DNA from: CAYXRK01 sp964467615
Lineage (GTDB): Bacteria; Hydrogenedentota; Hydrogenedentia; Hydrogenedentales; GCA-2746185
Length of the DNA: 13,652 nucleotides
Direction of reading: 5' to 3'
NCBI GenBank assembly: GCA_964467615.1
Contig: CAYXRK010000130.1
Coordinates: forward strand, 1 to 13,652
Shown here: one piece after another, positions 7,238 through 12,648 of the stretch
Position numbering within the stretch: the stretch's first letter is position 1
Layout: each line of letters opens with the position of its first letter
The notes under the pieces: generated by a model
Database searches by the model: none
What the model was told of the DNA's origin: nothing
The model's input: the letters and a program-made list of their open reading frames with translations, nothing else
Program-made: the position numbers and the translations under genes

Positions 7238-8284
7238 ATGGAAATGAAGCAATTGTTTGCGTTGGTGGAGAAGGAGAATGCTTCCGACTTGCTCATCGGC
7301 TCGGGTGCGCCGCCGATGCTGCGGGTGAACGGGCAAATTCTGCGGACGAAGGGGGACGCGTTGACGCCTGAGGCGTCGCAGAAGTTGATCTACGGTCTTC
7401 TCAATGCGGACCAGAAGAAACGATTTGAAGAAGAAAAGGAACTGGATTTCTCGTTTGCCGCGAATCGGAAGCAGCGGTTCCGCGTGAACGTGTATCTTCA
7501 GAAGGGTTCGGTGACGGCGGCGCTTCGGCCGATCGCGACGGAAATTCCGGATTGGAAAGAACTCGCGCTGCCGCCGTTCATCGAAGAGATCGCGATGCTC
7601 AAGCAGGGGCTCGTGCTGGTGACGGGCCCGACGGGTCACGGCAAGACGACGACACAGGCGGTGATTATCGACACCGTGAACCAGTTGCGGGCGGCGCACG
7701 TGATCACGGTCGAGGACCCGATCGAATACGTGCATGAGCATAAGCGCAGCATGGTGGACCAGCGGGAAGTCGGCGGCGACACGCACACGTTTCTGGACGC
7801 GCTGAAGTACGTGTTGCGGCAAGCGCCGGACGTGATTCTCATCGGCGAGATGCGGGACCTCGAAACGATTTCGGCGGCGGTGCGGGCGGCGGAAACGGGC
7901 CATTTGGTGCTTGCGACGCTGCACACGAACGACGCCGTGCAGACGGTGGACCGCATCATTGACGTGTTTCCGGCCGGCCACCAGCAGCAAATCCGGTTTC
8001 AGTTGTCGATGACGTTGGTGGCGGTGCTGTCGCAGCGGCTGTTGCCGCGCGCGGACGGGAAGGGGCGGGTGATCGCGGTCGAGTTGCTCAAGAACACTAC
8101 GGCGGTGTCGAACCTCATCCGCGAAGGGAAAACGCACCAACTCTACAGCACGATGGAGACTTCCGTGAAGGACGGCATGCGGACGATGGACAAGGCCGTG
8201 AAGGAACTGTACATGGACGGGCACATTTCGTACGCGGAAGCGGCGGCACACATGCGCAATCCGAAGGAACTTGCGGGGCTGTAG
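7238..8284 (+). CDS. pilT: PilT-family type IV pilus retraction ATPase
   Basis: A 348-residue cytoplasmic hexameric secretion-type ATPase predicted to power pilus retraction (twitching). Residues 1-100 are the PAS-like N-terminal domain (DLLIGSGAPPMLRVNG) and 110-340 the RecA-like core. Motifs: Walker A GPTGHGKT (130-137), Asp box ITVEDPIEY (156-164), Walker B DVILIGE (198-204, Glu204), and His box ETGHLVLATLHTNDA (His222, His229). The PilT-type C-terminus VSNLIREGKTHQLYSTMET distinguishes it from PilB extension motors. The Walker A serine is replaced by histidine and the last position is Thr, an uncommon variant that still fits GxxGxGK[ST]. GGAGG and GGAGGGG stretches lie 10-20 nt before the ATG. 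No pilin or assembly genes are nearby; PilU or a paralogue is possible. Confidence 0.93.
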   Translation: MEMKQLFALVEKENASDLLIGSGAPPMLRVNGQILRTKGDALTPEASQKLIYGLLNADQKKRFEEEKELDFSFAANRKQRFRVNVYLQKGSVTAALRPIATEIPDWKELALPPFIEEIAMLKQGLVLVTGPTGHGKTTTQAVIIDTVNQLRAAHVITVEDPIEYVHEHKRSMVDQREVGGDTHTFLDALKYVLRQAPDVILIGEMRDLETISAAVRAAETGHLVLATLHTNDAVQTVDRIIDVFPAGHQQQIRFQLSMTLVAVLSQRLLPRADGKGRVIAVELLKNTTAVSNLIREGKTHQLYSTMETSVKDGMRTMDKAVKELYMDGHISYAEAAAHMRNPKELAGL

Positions 8285-8310
8285 AGAGTTCGCGGCGAGG
8301 CGGCGGCGTC

Positions 8311-8568
8311 ATGGCAAAACTCACGCTCGATCTTCACGACATTTTTAACAAAGGCCGTGACATCGAGCGCGAGTTGGATCGTGTCATCGCCGAGGCGGTG
8401 CAGCAACGCATCCGCATGGTCGAGATCATTCCGGGCAAAGGCACCGGTCAACTGAAGAAACGCGTGCTGAAGTTCCTGCAGCAATCGCATATCAAGTCGC
8501 AGTATCACCGGATCGAGAAGGATTCGAAGAATTTCGGCCGCTTGTTTGTCCATTTCCGGTTTGACTGA
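8311..8568 (+). CDS. Small Smr-domain protein
   Basis: An 85-residue protein that is essentially one Smr domain, the module found at the C-terminus of MutS2 and in stand-alone proteins that bind or nick nucleic acids. It starts KLTLDLHD (the usual [LV]DLHG strand), continues through helix DIERELDRVIAEAVQQ and the diagnostic EIIPGKGTGQLKKRVLKFL (about 38-56), and ends with a basic helix and a GRLFVHF strand. The canonical GKGTG loop is intact, but the preceding histidine of IIHGKGTG is proline here and the DLHG glycine is Asp, so nuclease activity is uncertain. A purine-rich GAGGCGG precedes the ATG. It follows pilT by 26 nt and could share its transcript. It converges on the RHH gene. Confidence 0.88.
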   Translation: MAKLTLDLHDIFNKGRDIERELDRVIAEAVQQRIRMVEIIPGKGTGQLKKRVLKFLQQSHIKSQYHRIEKDSKNFGRLFVHFRFD

Positions 8569-8581
8569 TGGCGCGCTGAGG

Positions 8582-8618
8582 CCCGCGGCTGCCCGGCGAC
8601 AGATAGTCGGAACGCGGG
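8582..8618. terminator. Nested hairpin between convergent genes
   Basis: Outer stem CCCGCG (8582-8587) pairs with CGCGGG (8613-8618). Inner stem CCGgCGAC (8593-8600) pairs with GTCGG (8606-8610) with one bulged G, around the loop AGATA. It sits exactly between the stop of the Smr gene (8568) and the stop of the minus-strand RHH gene (8619). It lacks a clear T-run, so it is a candidate two-way transcription end or RNA-stabilising structure. Confidence 0.4.
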
Positions 8619-8804
8619 TTACCAATTGTTCGAATCGTCGCTCGGTCCCTCGTCTGGAAGCTTCTTGCGGTGGCGGCGGACGGCGTCGCGCAGGAGGAAT
8701 TCGATCTGCGCGTTGACGCTGCGGAGTTCATCCGCGGCCCAACGGTTGAGTTCTTCGAGCAACTCTTCGGGCATGCGCAGGAGGAATGGTTTGCGTTGTG
8801 CCAT
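8619..8804 (-). CDS. Arc-like ribbon-helix-helix DNA-binding protein
   Basis: A 61-residue protein. The N-terminal strand KPFLLRMP is followed by helix A (EELLEELNRWAADE) and helix B (RSVNAQIEFLLRDAVRRHRKK), the ribbon-helix-helix layout of Arc/CopG-type dimeric repressors; the polar tail DEGPSDDSNNW is probably disordered. The sidechains of the LLRM strand would contact DNA. The ATG has no visible Shine-Dalgarno; a TATATA hexamer lies about 20 nt upstream. The gene lies 113 nt downstream of, and on the same strand as, the SPFH gene. From memory this SPFH-RHH neighbourhood recurs in other bacteria, where the RHH gene is sometimes labelled an antitoxin, but there is no toxin gene here. Its target is unknown; autoregulation of the pair is a reasonable guess. 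Confidence 0.82.
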   Translation of the reverse strand: MAQRKPFLLRMPEELLEELNRWAADELRSVNAQIEFLLRDAVRRHRKKLPDEGPSDDSNNW

Positions 8805-8859
8805 TGGGGTGGGGGCGGGGTTTGCTATATATCCGGGACGTCGAGGGCGAGGGTCGATT

Positions 8860-8887
8860 ACGAGTGACGAGCACGAGCACGATGACG
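8860..8887. repeat. GC-rich ACGAGTGACG repeat, copy 2
   Basis: The segment opens ACGAGTGACGAGCACG, then GAGCAC-type repetition, then GATGACG. It matches the element spanning the murB stop at 7184-7205 apart from one base and a 6-bp expansion. It occupies the 113-nt space between the SPFH and RHH genes. Confidence 0.6.
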
Positions 8888-8917
8888 GTGACGCGGGGCG
8901 GGCAGGGGGATCATGGT

Positions 8918-9781
8918 CTAGTGGTGTAGCGTGCCGGTGTTGATGACGGGTTGGGCGTCTTGGTGCGCACAGAGGACGACGAGCAGGTTACTCACCATCG
9001 CGGCTTTGCGTTCCGCGTCGAGTTCGACGGTCTTGGTTTTTTCGAGTTCGCGGAGGGCCATTTCAACCATGCCGACCGCGCCTTCGACGATGCGTTGGCG
9101 CGCCGCGACGATCGCCTCGGCCTGTTGGCGCTGGAGCATCGCGCCGGCGATTTCCTGCGCGTAGGCTAGGTGGCTGAGTTTGGCTTCTTGAATTTTCACC
9201 CCGGCCTTTTCGACGCGCTCTTCGATTTCGCCCTTGAGCGCGCCGGAGACTTCGTCCGGGCTGCCGCGTAGCGAGTGGACTTCTTCGCCGTATTCGTCGT
9301 AGGGATATCTCATCGCGAGGTGGCGCAGGGCGGATTCGCTTTGGACGGAGACATAGTGATCGAAGTTGTCGACGTCAAAGACGGCCTGGGCGGTGTTCTC
9401 GACTTTCCACACCACGACGGCAGCGATCTCGATGGGGTTGCCGCGTAGGTCGTTGACTTTGATCGGGCTCATGTTAAGGTTGCGCGCGCGGAGGGAGACG
9501 CGGATTTTGTGGTAGAACGGGTTCGCCCAACGGAAACCGCTGGTCTTGTCCGTTCCCATGTACTTGCCGAAAAGGACAAGGACGGCGGCTTGGTTGGGTT
9601 GGAGGGTGTAGAAACCGACGAAGCAAATTAGCCAAACGATCCCCAAGAACCCAACGAAAATCACCACTGGGGGTAAAGGAACCATGAAGGCCAACGCCGC
9701 CAACAGAAATGGAGCGACAATCTCGATGCCGAGGACTGGCCATCCGTTCTGGACTTCGACAATTCTTTCGTCGGTGGTCAT
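8918..9781 (-). CDS. SPFH/band-7 (stomatin-prohibitin-type) membrane protein
   Basis: A 287-residue membrane scaffold protein. Two adjacent hydrophobic segments (about 19-34 and 37-58) form an N-terminal membrane hairpin or pair. They are followed by the band-7 domain from GFYTLQPNQAAVLVLFGKYMGT (about 56-77) through PIKVNDLRGNPIEIAAVVVWKVEN and the FDHYVSVQSESALRHLA helix. A long amphipathic/coiled-coil region with EIEERVEKAGVKIQEAKLSHLAYAQEIAGAMLQRQQAEA and RIVEGAVGMVEMAL follows (to about 250). SPFH proteins form oligomeric membrane microdomain assemblies, often regulating proteases; no protease gene is adjacent. GGAG 8 nt before this ATG supports the start; an ATG 24 nt upstream is an alternative. 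The RHH gene follows on the same strand. A candidate promoter lies at 9807-9836. Confidence 0.92.
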   Translation of the reverse strand: MTTDERIVEVQNGWPVLGIEIVAPFLLAALAFMVPLPPVVIFVGFLGIVWLICFVGFYTLQPNQAAVLVLFGKYMGTDKTSGFRWANPFYHKIRVSLRARNLNMSPIKVNDLRGNPIEIAAVVVWKVENTAQAVFDVDNFDHYVSVQSESALRHLAMRYPYDEYGEEVHSLRGSPDEVSGALKGEIEERVEKAGVKIQEAKLSHLAYAQEIAGAMLQRQQAEAIVAARQRIVEGAVGMVEMALRELEKTKTVELDAERKAAMVSNLLVVLCAHQDAQPVINTGTLHH

Positions 9782-9806
9782 GGAGTTTCTCCGAGTAGGT
9801 ATCAAT

Positions 9807-9836
9807 ATAATATCATTTAGATATTTATGAACTCAA
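9807..9836 (-). promoter_or_regulatory. Candidate sigma-70-type promoter for the SPFH gene
   Basis: Reading the minus strand, TTGAGT (9836-9831) and TATTAT (9812-9807) are separated by 18 nt, in an AT-rich stretch upstream of the SPFH start. Both hexamers are close to consensus. The leader would be about 20 nt with GGAG before the ATG, and the alternative upstream ATG (9805) would fall at or before the start site, supporting the shorter protein. Confidence 0.5.
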
Positions 9837-9866
9837 CTGATGTAACTTGTTATATTGTAAAGAGTT

Positions 9867-10580
9867 ATGGAACTCATTCGCATTTCGCGGGAGCTTAGCC
9901 AGGATGTTTCGGGGCTTGAGTTCGGGCCGCCGGTGACGCATGTTTACAATCCGTTGGAGTACGCCCGCAGGACGCATGAGGAGTATCTGATGCGTTATGG
10001 CACCGGGCCAAAGCAAGTGTTGCTGGTGGGGATGAATCCGGGGCCCTTCGGGATGGCGCAGACGGGCGTGCCGTTTGGAGACGTGGAGATGGTGCGGGGG
10101 TGGCTGCGGATCGAGGGCGAGGTATCGAAGCCGAACCCGGAACACCCGAAGCGGCCCATCGAAGGATTTCGGACGCGGCGGGGAGAGGTGAGCGGGGCGC
10201 GGTTGTGGGGTTGGGCGCGGGCGCGGTCCGGCGAGCCGGAGCGATTTTTTCGCCGCTTCTTCGTGTGGAATTATTGCCCGCTTTGTTTCATGGAAGCGTC
10301 GGGCCGGAACCGCACGCCGGACAAACTCCCGGCCGCGGAACGCGACGCGCTGTTCCGGGTGTGCGACCAGACGCTTCGACGCATTGTGGCGGCGACGAAC
10401 CCGAAGTACGCCGTTGGCGTGGGGCGGTTTGCGGAGTCTCGGCTGTGGGCGGCGCTACCGGACTCGGATCTGGTGATCGGCCACATGCCGCATCCGAGTC
10501 CGGCGAGTCCGGCGGCGAACCGGGGTTGGGAGGCGCAGGCGGACGGAGCGCTCGGGGCTCTGGGGATTCGGCTGAAGTGA
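9867..10580 (+). CDS. SMUG1-type uracil-DNA glycosylase
   Basis: A 237-residue base-excision repair enzyme predicted to remove uracil and oxidised pyrimidines from DNA. Motif 1 is GMNPGPFGMAQTGVPFGDV (55-73), almost identical to vertebrate SMUG1, with the catalytic-water-coordinating Asn57. Motif 2 is GHMPHPSPASPAANRGW (205-221) with His209. The DNA-intercalating arginine that follows HPSP in human SMUG1 is alanine here (HPSPAS), which may be usual in bacterial homologues. A cysteine pair (NYCPLCF, 137 and 140) is visible but there is no evident cluster motif. The ATG has only a close AGAG 2 nt upstream, and a TATATT hexamer 11-16 nt upstream would put transcription start almost at the ATG. 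The gene diverges from the SPFH gene. Confidence 0.93.
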   Translation: MELIRISRELSQDVSGLEFGPPVTHVYNPLEYARRTHEEYLMRYGTGPKQVLLVGMNPGPFGMAQTGVPFGDVEMVRGWLRIEGEVSKPNPEHPKRPIEGFRTRRGEVSGARLWGWARARSGEPERFFRRFFVWNYCPLCFMEASGRNRTPDKLPAAERDALFRVCDQTLRRIVAATNPKYAVGVGRFAESRLWAALPDSDLVIGHMPHPSPASPAANRGWEAQADGALGALGIRLK

Positions 10581-10634
10581 CATTCGGGACGAGGCATCGA
10601 CTTTGCTAGACTGACAGTGTGAGGGGCGACCCGG

Positions 10635-11276
10635 ATGATCCAATTTCGATGTCCTCGCTGTAACCGCCAACTCGATTTGGACGATCGGCTTGCCGGCACG
10701 CTGGGAAGGTGTCCGGAATGTGGGAAGGAAATCCAGATTCCTGGGGGCGAGGCGGCCGCGCCGGTGATCAGCTTCGCGATCGATGACGGGGCTGCGCCCG
10801 ATCTCGCGTCAATTACGATCGATCCGGACAAGAAAGCCCCTCCACCGGTAATCTTCGAGGAGCCTGCGCGGCGGGAGAGTTTGCGGGGCGGCGCGGGCGT
10901 ATTCCTGGCGCCCTTCCTTATCGCGGGGGGAGTCATGCTCGGCGCGATCATTGGCGCGGGAACCACGTTTGGGGTGATGTCAGCCGCCGAACGACGGACG
11001 AAGATGGAAGTGGACGTGCTGGGCGGGTATGAGGCTGAAGCGTTTATCTCGAGCCAGCGATTTGTGACGCACGAGTTGCCGCCGGGGAACGTGACCGAGT
11101 TCTCGATACGGTACGAGAGTAATTACACGGGCGAGGGTGTGTACGCCGTGAGTGCGCGGGCGACCACGCGCACGCCGGAGGGCGATACGCAGTTTGTACG
11201 TTACCAATGCCGGGTGATGTTAGATGCGAATGGACAGTGGGACGTTGCGGACCTGGCGGTGGAGGAGGATATTTAG
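10635..11276 (+). CDS. Zinc-ribbon, single-pass membrane protein of unknown function
   Basis: A 213-residue protein. Residues 4-36 form a zinc ribbon (CPRC at 6-9 and CPEC at 26-29, with FRCPRCNRQLDLDDRLAGTLGRCPECGKEIQIP). This is followed by an acidic, proline-rich linker (38-82), one glycine-rich transmembrane helix (about 88-115) and a probably extracytoplasmic C-terminal domain of about 95 residues. That domain has a VDVLGGYEAEAFI start and a VTEFSIRYESNYTGEGVYAVSARATTR core, suggesting a beta-rich fold. Similar ribbon-plus-helix proteins are frequent in Planctomycetota-type genomes. Function is unknown; the topology suggests a cytoplasmic metal or nucleic-acid binding head linked to an outer domain. 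A GAGGGG lies about 10 nt before the ATG. It follows the glycosylase by 54 nt and may share its transcript. Confidence 0.82.
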   Translation: MIQFRCPRCNRQLDLDDRLAGTLGRCPECGKEIQIPGGEAAAPVISFAIDDGAAPDLASITIDPDKKAPPPVIFEEPARRESLRGGAGVFLAPFLIAGGVMLGAIIGAGTTFGVMSAAERRTKMEVDVLGGYEAEAFISSQRFVTHELPPGNVTEFSIRYESNYTGEGVYAVSARATTRTPEGDTQFVRYQCRVMLDANGQWDVADLAVEEDI

Positions 11277-11487
11277 TGCGCAACGCTTGGGAGGATCGAC
11301 GGGACCTGTCCGTCCAATCTTGAAAAAACGGCAGAGACTGGGCTATGAAAGCAACCATGAGCGAGCCCGGGACAGCGACCGAAGCGACGACGAGTCGATT
11401 GGACCGCCACGAAGAGTTGACGGCGCAGCCACGGGCATTTTAGAAACGACCTGAATACTTCTTGATTTCACCCTAACGAGGCCACCG

Positions 11488-11802
11488 ATGGACACACAGC
11501 TATTGCTTGATGAGGCCCAAAAAGCACTTTCGGAATTATATGGCGAGCGTCTCCGGGGCGTGGTTCTCTACGGATCCGTTGCTCGAGGCGACTTCAACGA
11601 AGATAGCGATATCGATCTTCTGGTTTTGCTTGAAGGACCTCTCGCGTACGGAAAGGAGCTTTCGTGTATATCGAGCGTAGTGTACCCCTTGTCGCTCAAA
11701 TGGGGCCGTTGCGTTAGTGCCACACCTGCCTTGCCGAGCGACTACGAGGCTGGGGAGTATCCGTTGTATCGGTCCGCTAGGCGCGATGGAATTCGCGTAT
11801 GA
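11488..11802 (+). CDS. MNT-type minimal nucleotidyltransferase (antitoxin-like), with a degenerate third metal site
   Basis: A 104-residue protein of the DNA polymerase beta-like nucleotidyltransferase superfamily. The core motif LYGSVARGDFNEDSDIDLLVLL (27-48) gives Gly29-Ser30 and the first two metal-binding aspartates, Asp41 and Asp43. In close relatives the next strand reads like SLEYGVDISPVVVS and supplies the third aspartate; here the matching text is SLKWGRCVSATPALPS, so Cys75 appears to replace it. The C-terminus (EAGEYPLYRSARRDGIRV) matches the usual end of these proteins. MNT partners typically neutralise HEPN toxins, in some systems by AMPylating the toxin. GAGG lies 8 nt before the ATG, and the HEPN gene overlaps the stop by ATGA. 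The 211 nt upstream hold no recognisable gene. Confidence 0.88.
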   Translation: MDTQLLLDEAQKALSELYGERLRGVVLYGSVARGDFNEDSDIDLLVLLEGPLAYGKELSCISSVVYPLSLKWGRCVSATPALPSDYEAGEYPLYRSARRDGIRV

Positions 11803-12188
11803 GCGAATTCGCGGAGGACTCGTGGCGCCGGGCGCTGGCGTCGTTGGAGTCCGCGAAACAGATCGTCGTTACCGACCCGGACTCGAGTGCTTCTCGAACG
11901 TACTACGCAGTCTTTCACGCCGTAACCGCGTTGTTTGCCTTTCGCGAGGTCACGTTTTCTAAGCATGCGCAGTTACGGGCCGCCGTGCATCGCGATTTGG
12001 TTCGGGCTGGTGAGTTAGACCCAGCGTTGGGACGCGAGTTTGACGACGTGCTGAACCTGAGACAGACCGGAGACTACGGCGGTAAATATCATGTATCGAC
12101 AGATGACGCGTTGGACGCGATTCAAAAGGCATCACGGATAATTGACGCCGTGCAAACACTTATCGACGTGCATCGCGGCACGAAGTAG
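11799..12188 (+). CDS. HEPN-domain protein (UPF0332-like), putative toxin partner of the MNT protein
   Basis: A 129-residue all-helical protein. Helix 1 (FAEDSWRRALASLESAKQIV) is followed by SSASRTYYAVFHAVTALFAFREVTFSKHAQLRAAVHRDLV (29-68). The motif RQTGDY lies at 88-93, then DDALDAIQKASRIIDAVQTLI (102-122). YYAxFHA, the SKH histidine and R-x-x-x-DY are typical of the UPF0332 branch of HEPN proteins. The classical RX4-6H RNase motif of HepT is not visible; the nearest pair is Arg88 and His98, too far apart, so RNase activity cannot be assumed. The ATG overlaps the stop of the MNT gene as ATGA, the standard arrangement for this two-gene module. Composition is slightly less GC-rich than the pilT region, compatible with acquisition by transfer. 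Confidence 0.86.
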   Translation: MSEFAEDSWRRALASLESAKQIVVTDPDSSASRTYYAVFHAVTALFAFREVTFSKHAQLRAAVHRDLVRAGELDPALGREFDDVLNLRQTGDYGGKYHVSTDDALDAIQKASRIIDAVQTLIDVHRGTK

Positions 12189-12243
12189 ATTGATTCGGCA
12201 CGGGGTACAAGGTAGCTGTGCTTGTCACCGTACCTGGATAGCC

Positions 12244-12268
12244 GGGTGACCGAAATTTCGGGTCACCC
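12244..12268. terminator. Two-way hairpin between convergent genes
   Basis: GGGTGACC (12244-12251) pairs with GGTCACCC (12261-12268), and the inner GAAA pairs with TTTC around a single bulged G, giving a nearly perfect 12-bp inverted repeat. It lies 55 nt past the HEPN stop and overlaps the stop codon of the minus-strand zinc-ribbon gene. It lacks a T-run, so the terminator role is inferred from position and stability. Confidence 0.45.
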
Positions 12269-12433
12269 CACGAGTTTGACCGCAGCAACCGCGACGGCTG
12301 CGCCAACCGCAGTCACTACGGTGCAGATCCACGCGAGCCAGTGGGACGAGGCGTTCGGTTCCTCGCATCGGGGGCAGATTCCGTTTGCGTGGAGCAAGGG
12401 CTGCTCGCAGTGTCGGCAGGTCGCGAGTCTCAT
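12263..12433 (-). CDS. Small double-CxxC zinc-ribbon membrane protein
   Basis: A 56-residue protein. Residues 1-25 contain two CxxC knuckles (Cys6/Cys9 in CRHC and Cys20/Cys23 in CPRC), a rubredoxin-type zinc ribbon. One hydrophobic helix follows (about 33-53, LAWICTVVTAVGAAVAVAA). The start is decided by a strong GGAGGTG 8 nt upstream of this ATG; the longer open frame upstream reads through the structured leader and its translation looks non-coding. I do not recognise the family. The layout echoes the larger ribbon-plus-helix protein at 10635-11276 in miniature. The gene is preceded by a highly folded leader with its own promoter (separate entries) and ends inside a hairpin. Confidence 0.72.
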   Translation of the reverse strand: MRLATCRHCEQPLLHANGICPRCEEPNASSHWLAWICTVVTAVGAAVAVAAVKLVG

Positions 12434-12591
12434 GGTGAGCACCTCCGTGGCTTCACCCGTCCCCGAATTAACGGAGCAAGCCTTGCTATTCCGCCGCATC
12501 GGGGTAGGCCCGGCGGCGTATCCGTCCACGGGGCGTCATGCCCCGCGATTCGCTGGCTGAAGGGGGGCGACTCTATCGAGCCTCCCAGCCC
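12434..12591 (-). ncRNA. Candidate structured 5' leader of the small zinc-ribbon gene
   Basis: In minus-strand sense, four consecutive hairpins fill the leader. The first is GGCTG/CAGCC (12586-12590 with 12555-12559) enclosing GGAGGC/GCCCCC with one mismatch. The second is CGGGGC/GCCCCG (12540-12545 with 12529-12534) with a 5-nt loop. The third is CGCCGC/GCGGCG plus CGGG/CCCG (12513-12518 with 12492-12497; 12509-12512 with 12500-12503). The fourth is AGCAA/TTGCT (12483-12487 with 12475-12479). The Shine-Dalgarno follows about 30 nt later. I could not match it to a riboswitch or leader class I know. It could be a regulatory leader, a small RNA, or stacked terminators of the upstream hydrolase gene. 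Confidence 0.45.
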
Positions 12592-12597
12592 GATTAA

Positions 12598-12606
12598 ATT
12601 CTACCA
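12598..12606 (-). promoter_or_regulatory. Candidate extended -10 promoter
   Basis: On the minus strand TGGTAGAAT matches an extended -10 element (TGnTATAAT) with one mismatch. No good -35 is seen 17 nt upstream, which is usual for extended -10 promoters. The predicted start, near 12591, coincides with the base of the first leader hairpin. Confidence 0.45.
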
Positions 12607-12648
12607 CAGATTTCCCGGACGCGCTTGCCGCGGCGGAAGGTGGCAATG

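Noticed and set aside
7127..8251. Long minus-strand open frame (374 codons) opposite pilT
   Set aside because: The translation is dominated by Arg and His and lies antisense to an intact pilT, so it is a compositional artefact.
8619..8804. Toxin-antitoxin locus around the RHH gene
   Set aside because: No small toxin-like gene is adjacent; the neighbours are the SPFH gene and a convergent Smr-domain gene.
10271..10966. Minus-strand open frame (231 codons) spanning the glycosylase and zinc-ribbon genes
   Set aside because: It crosses two well-supported plus-strand genes and their intergenic gap; its Ser/Pro/Arg-rich translation has no motif.
12434..12591. Known riboswitch (cyclic-di-GMP, fluoride, cobalamin, guanidine or SAM types)
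   Set aside because: Remembered conserved core sequences of these classes are not found, so only a generic structured leader is claimed.
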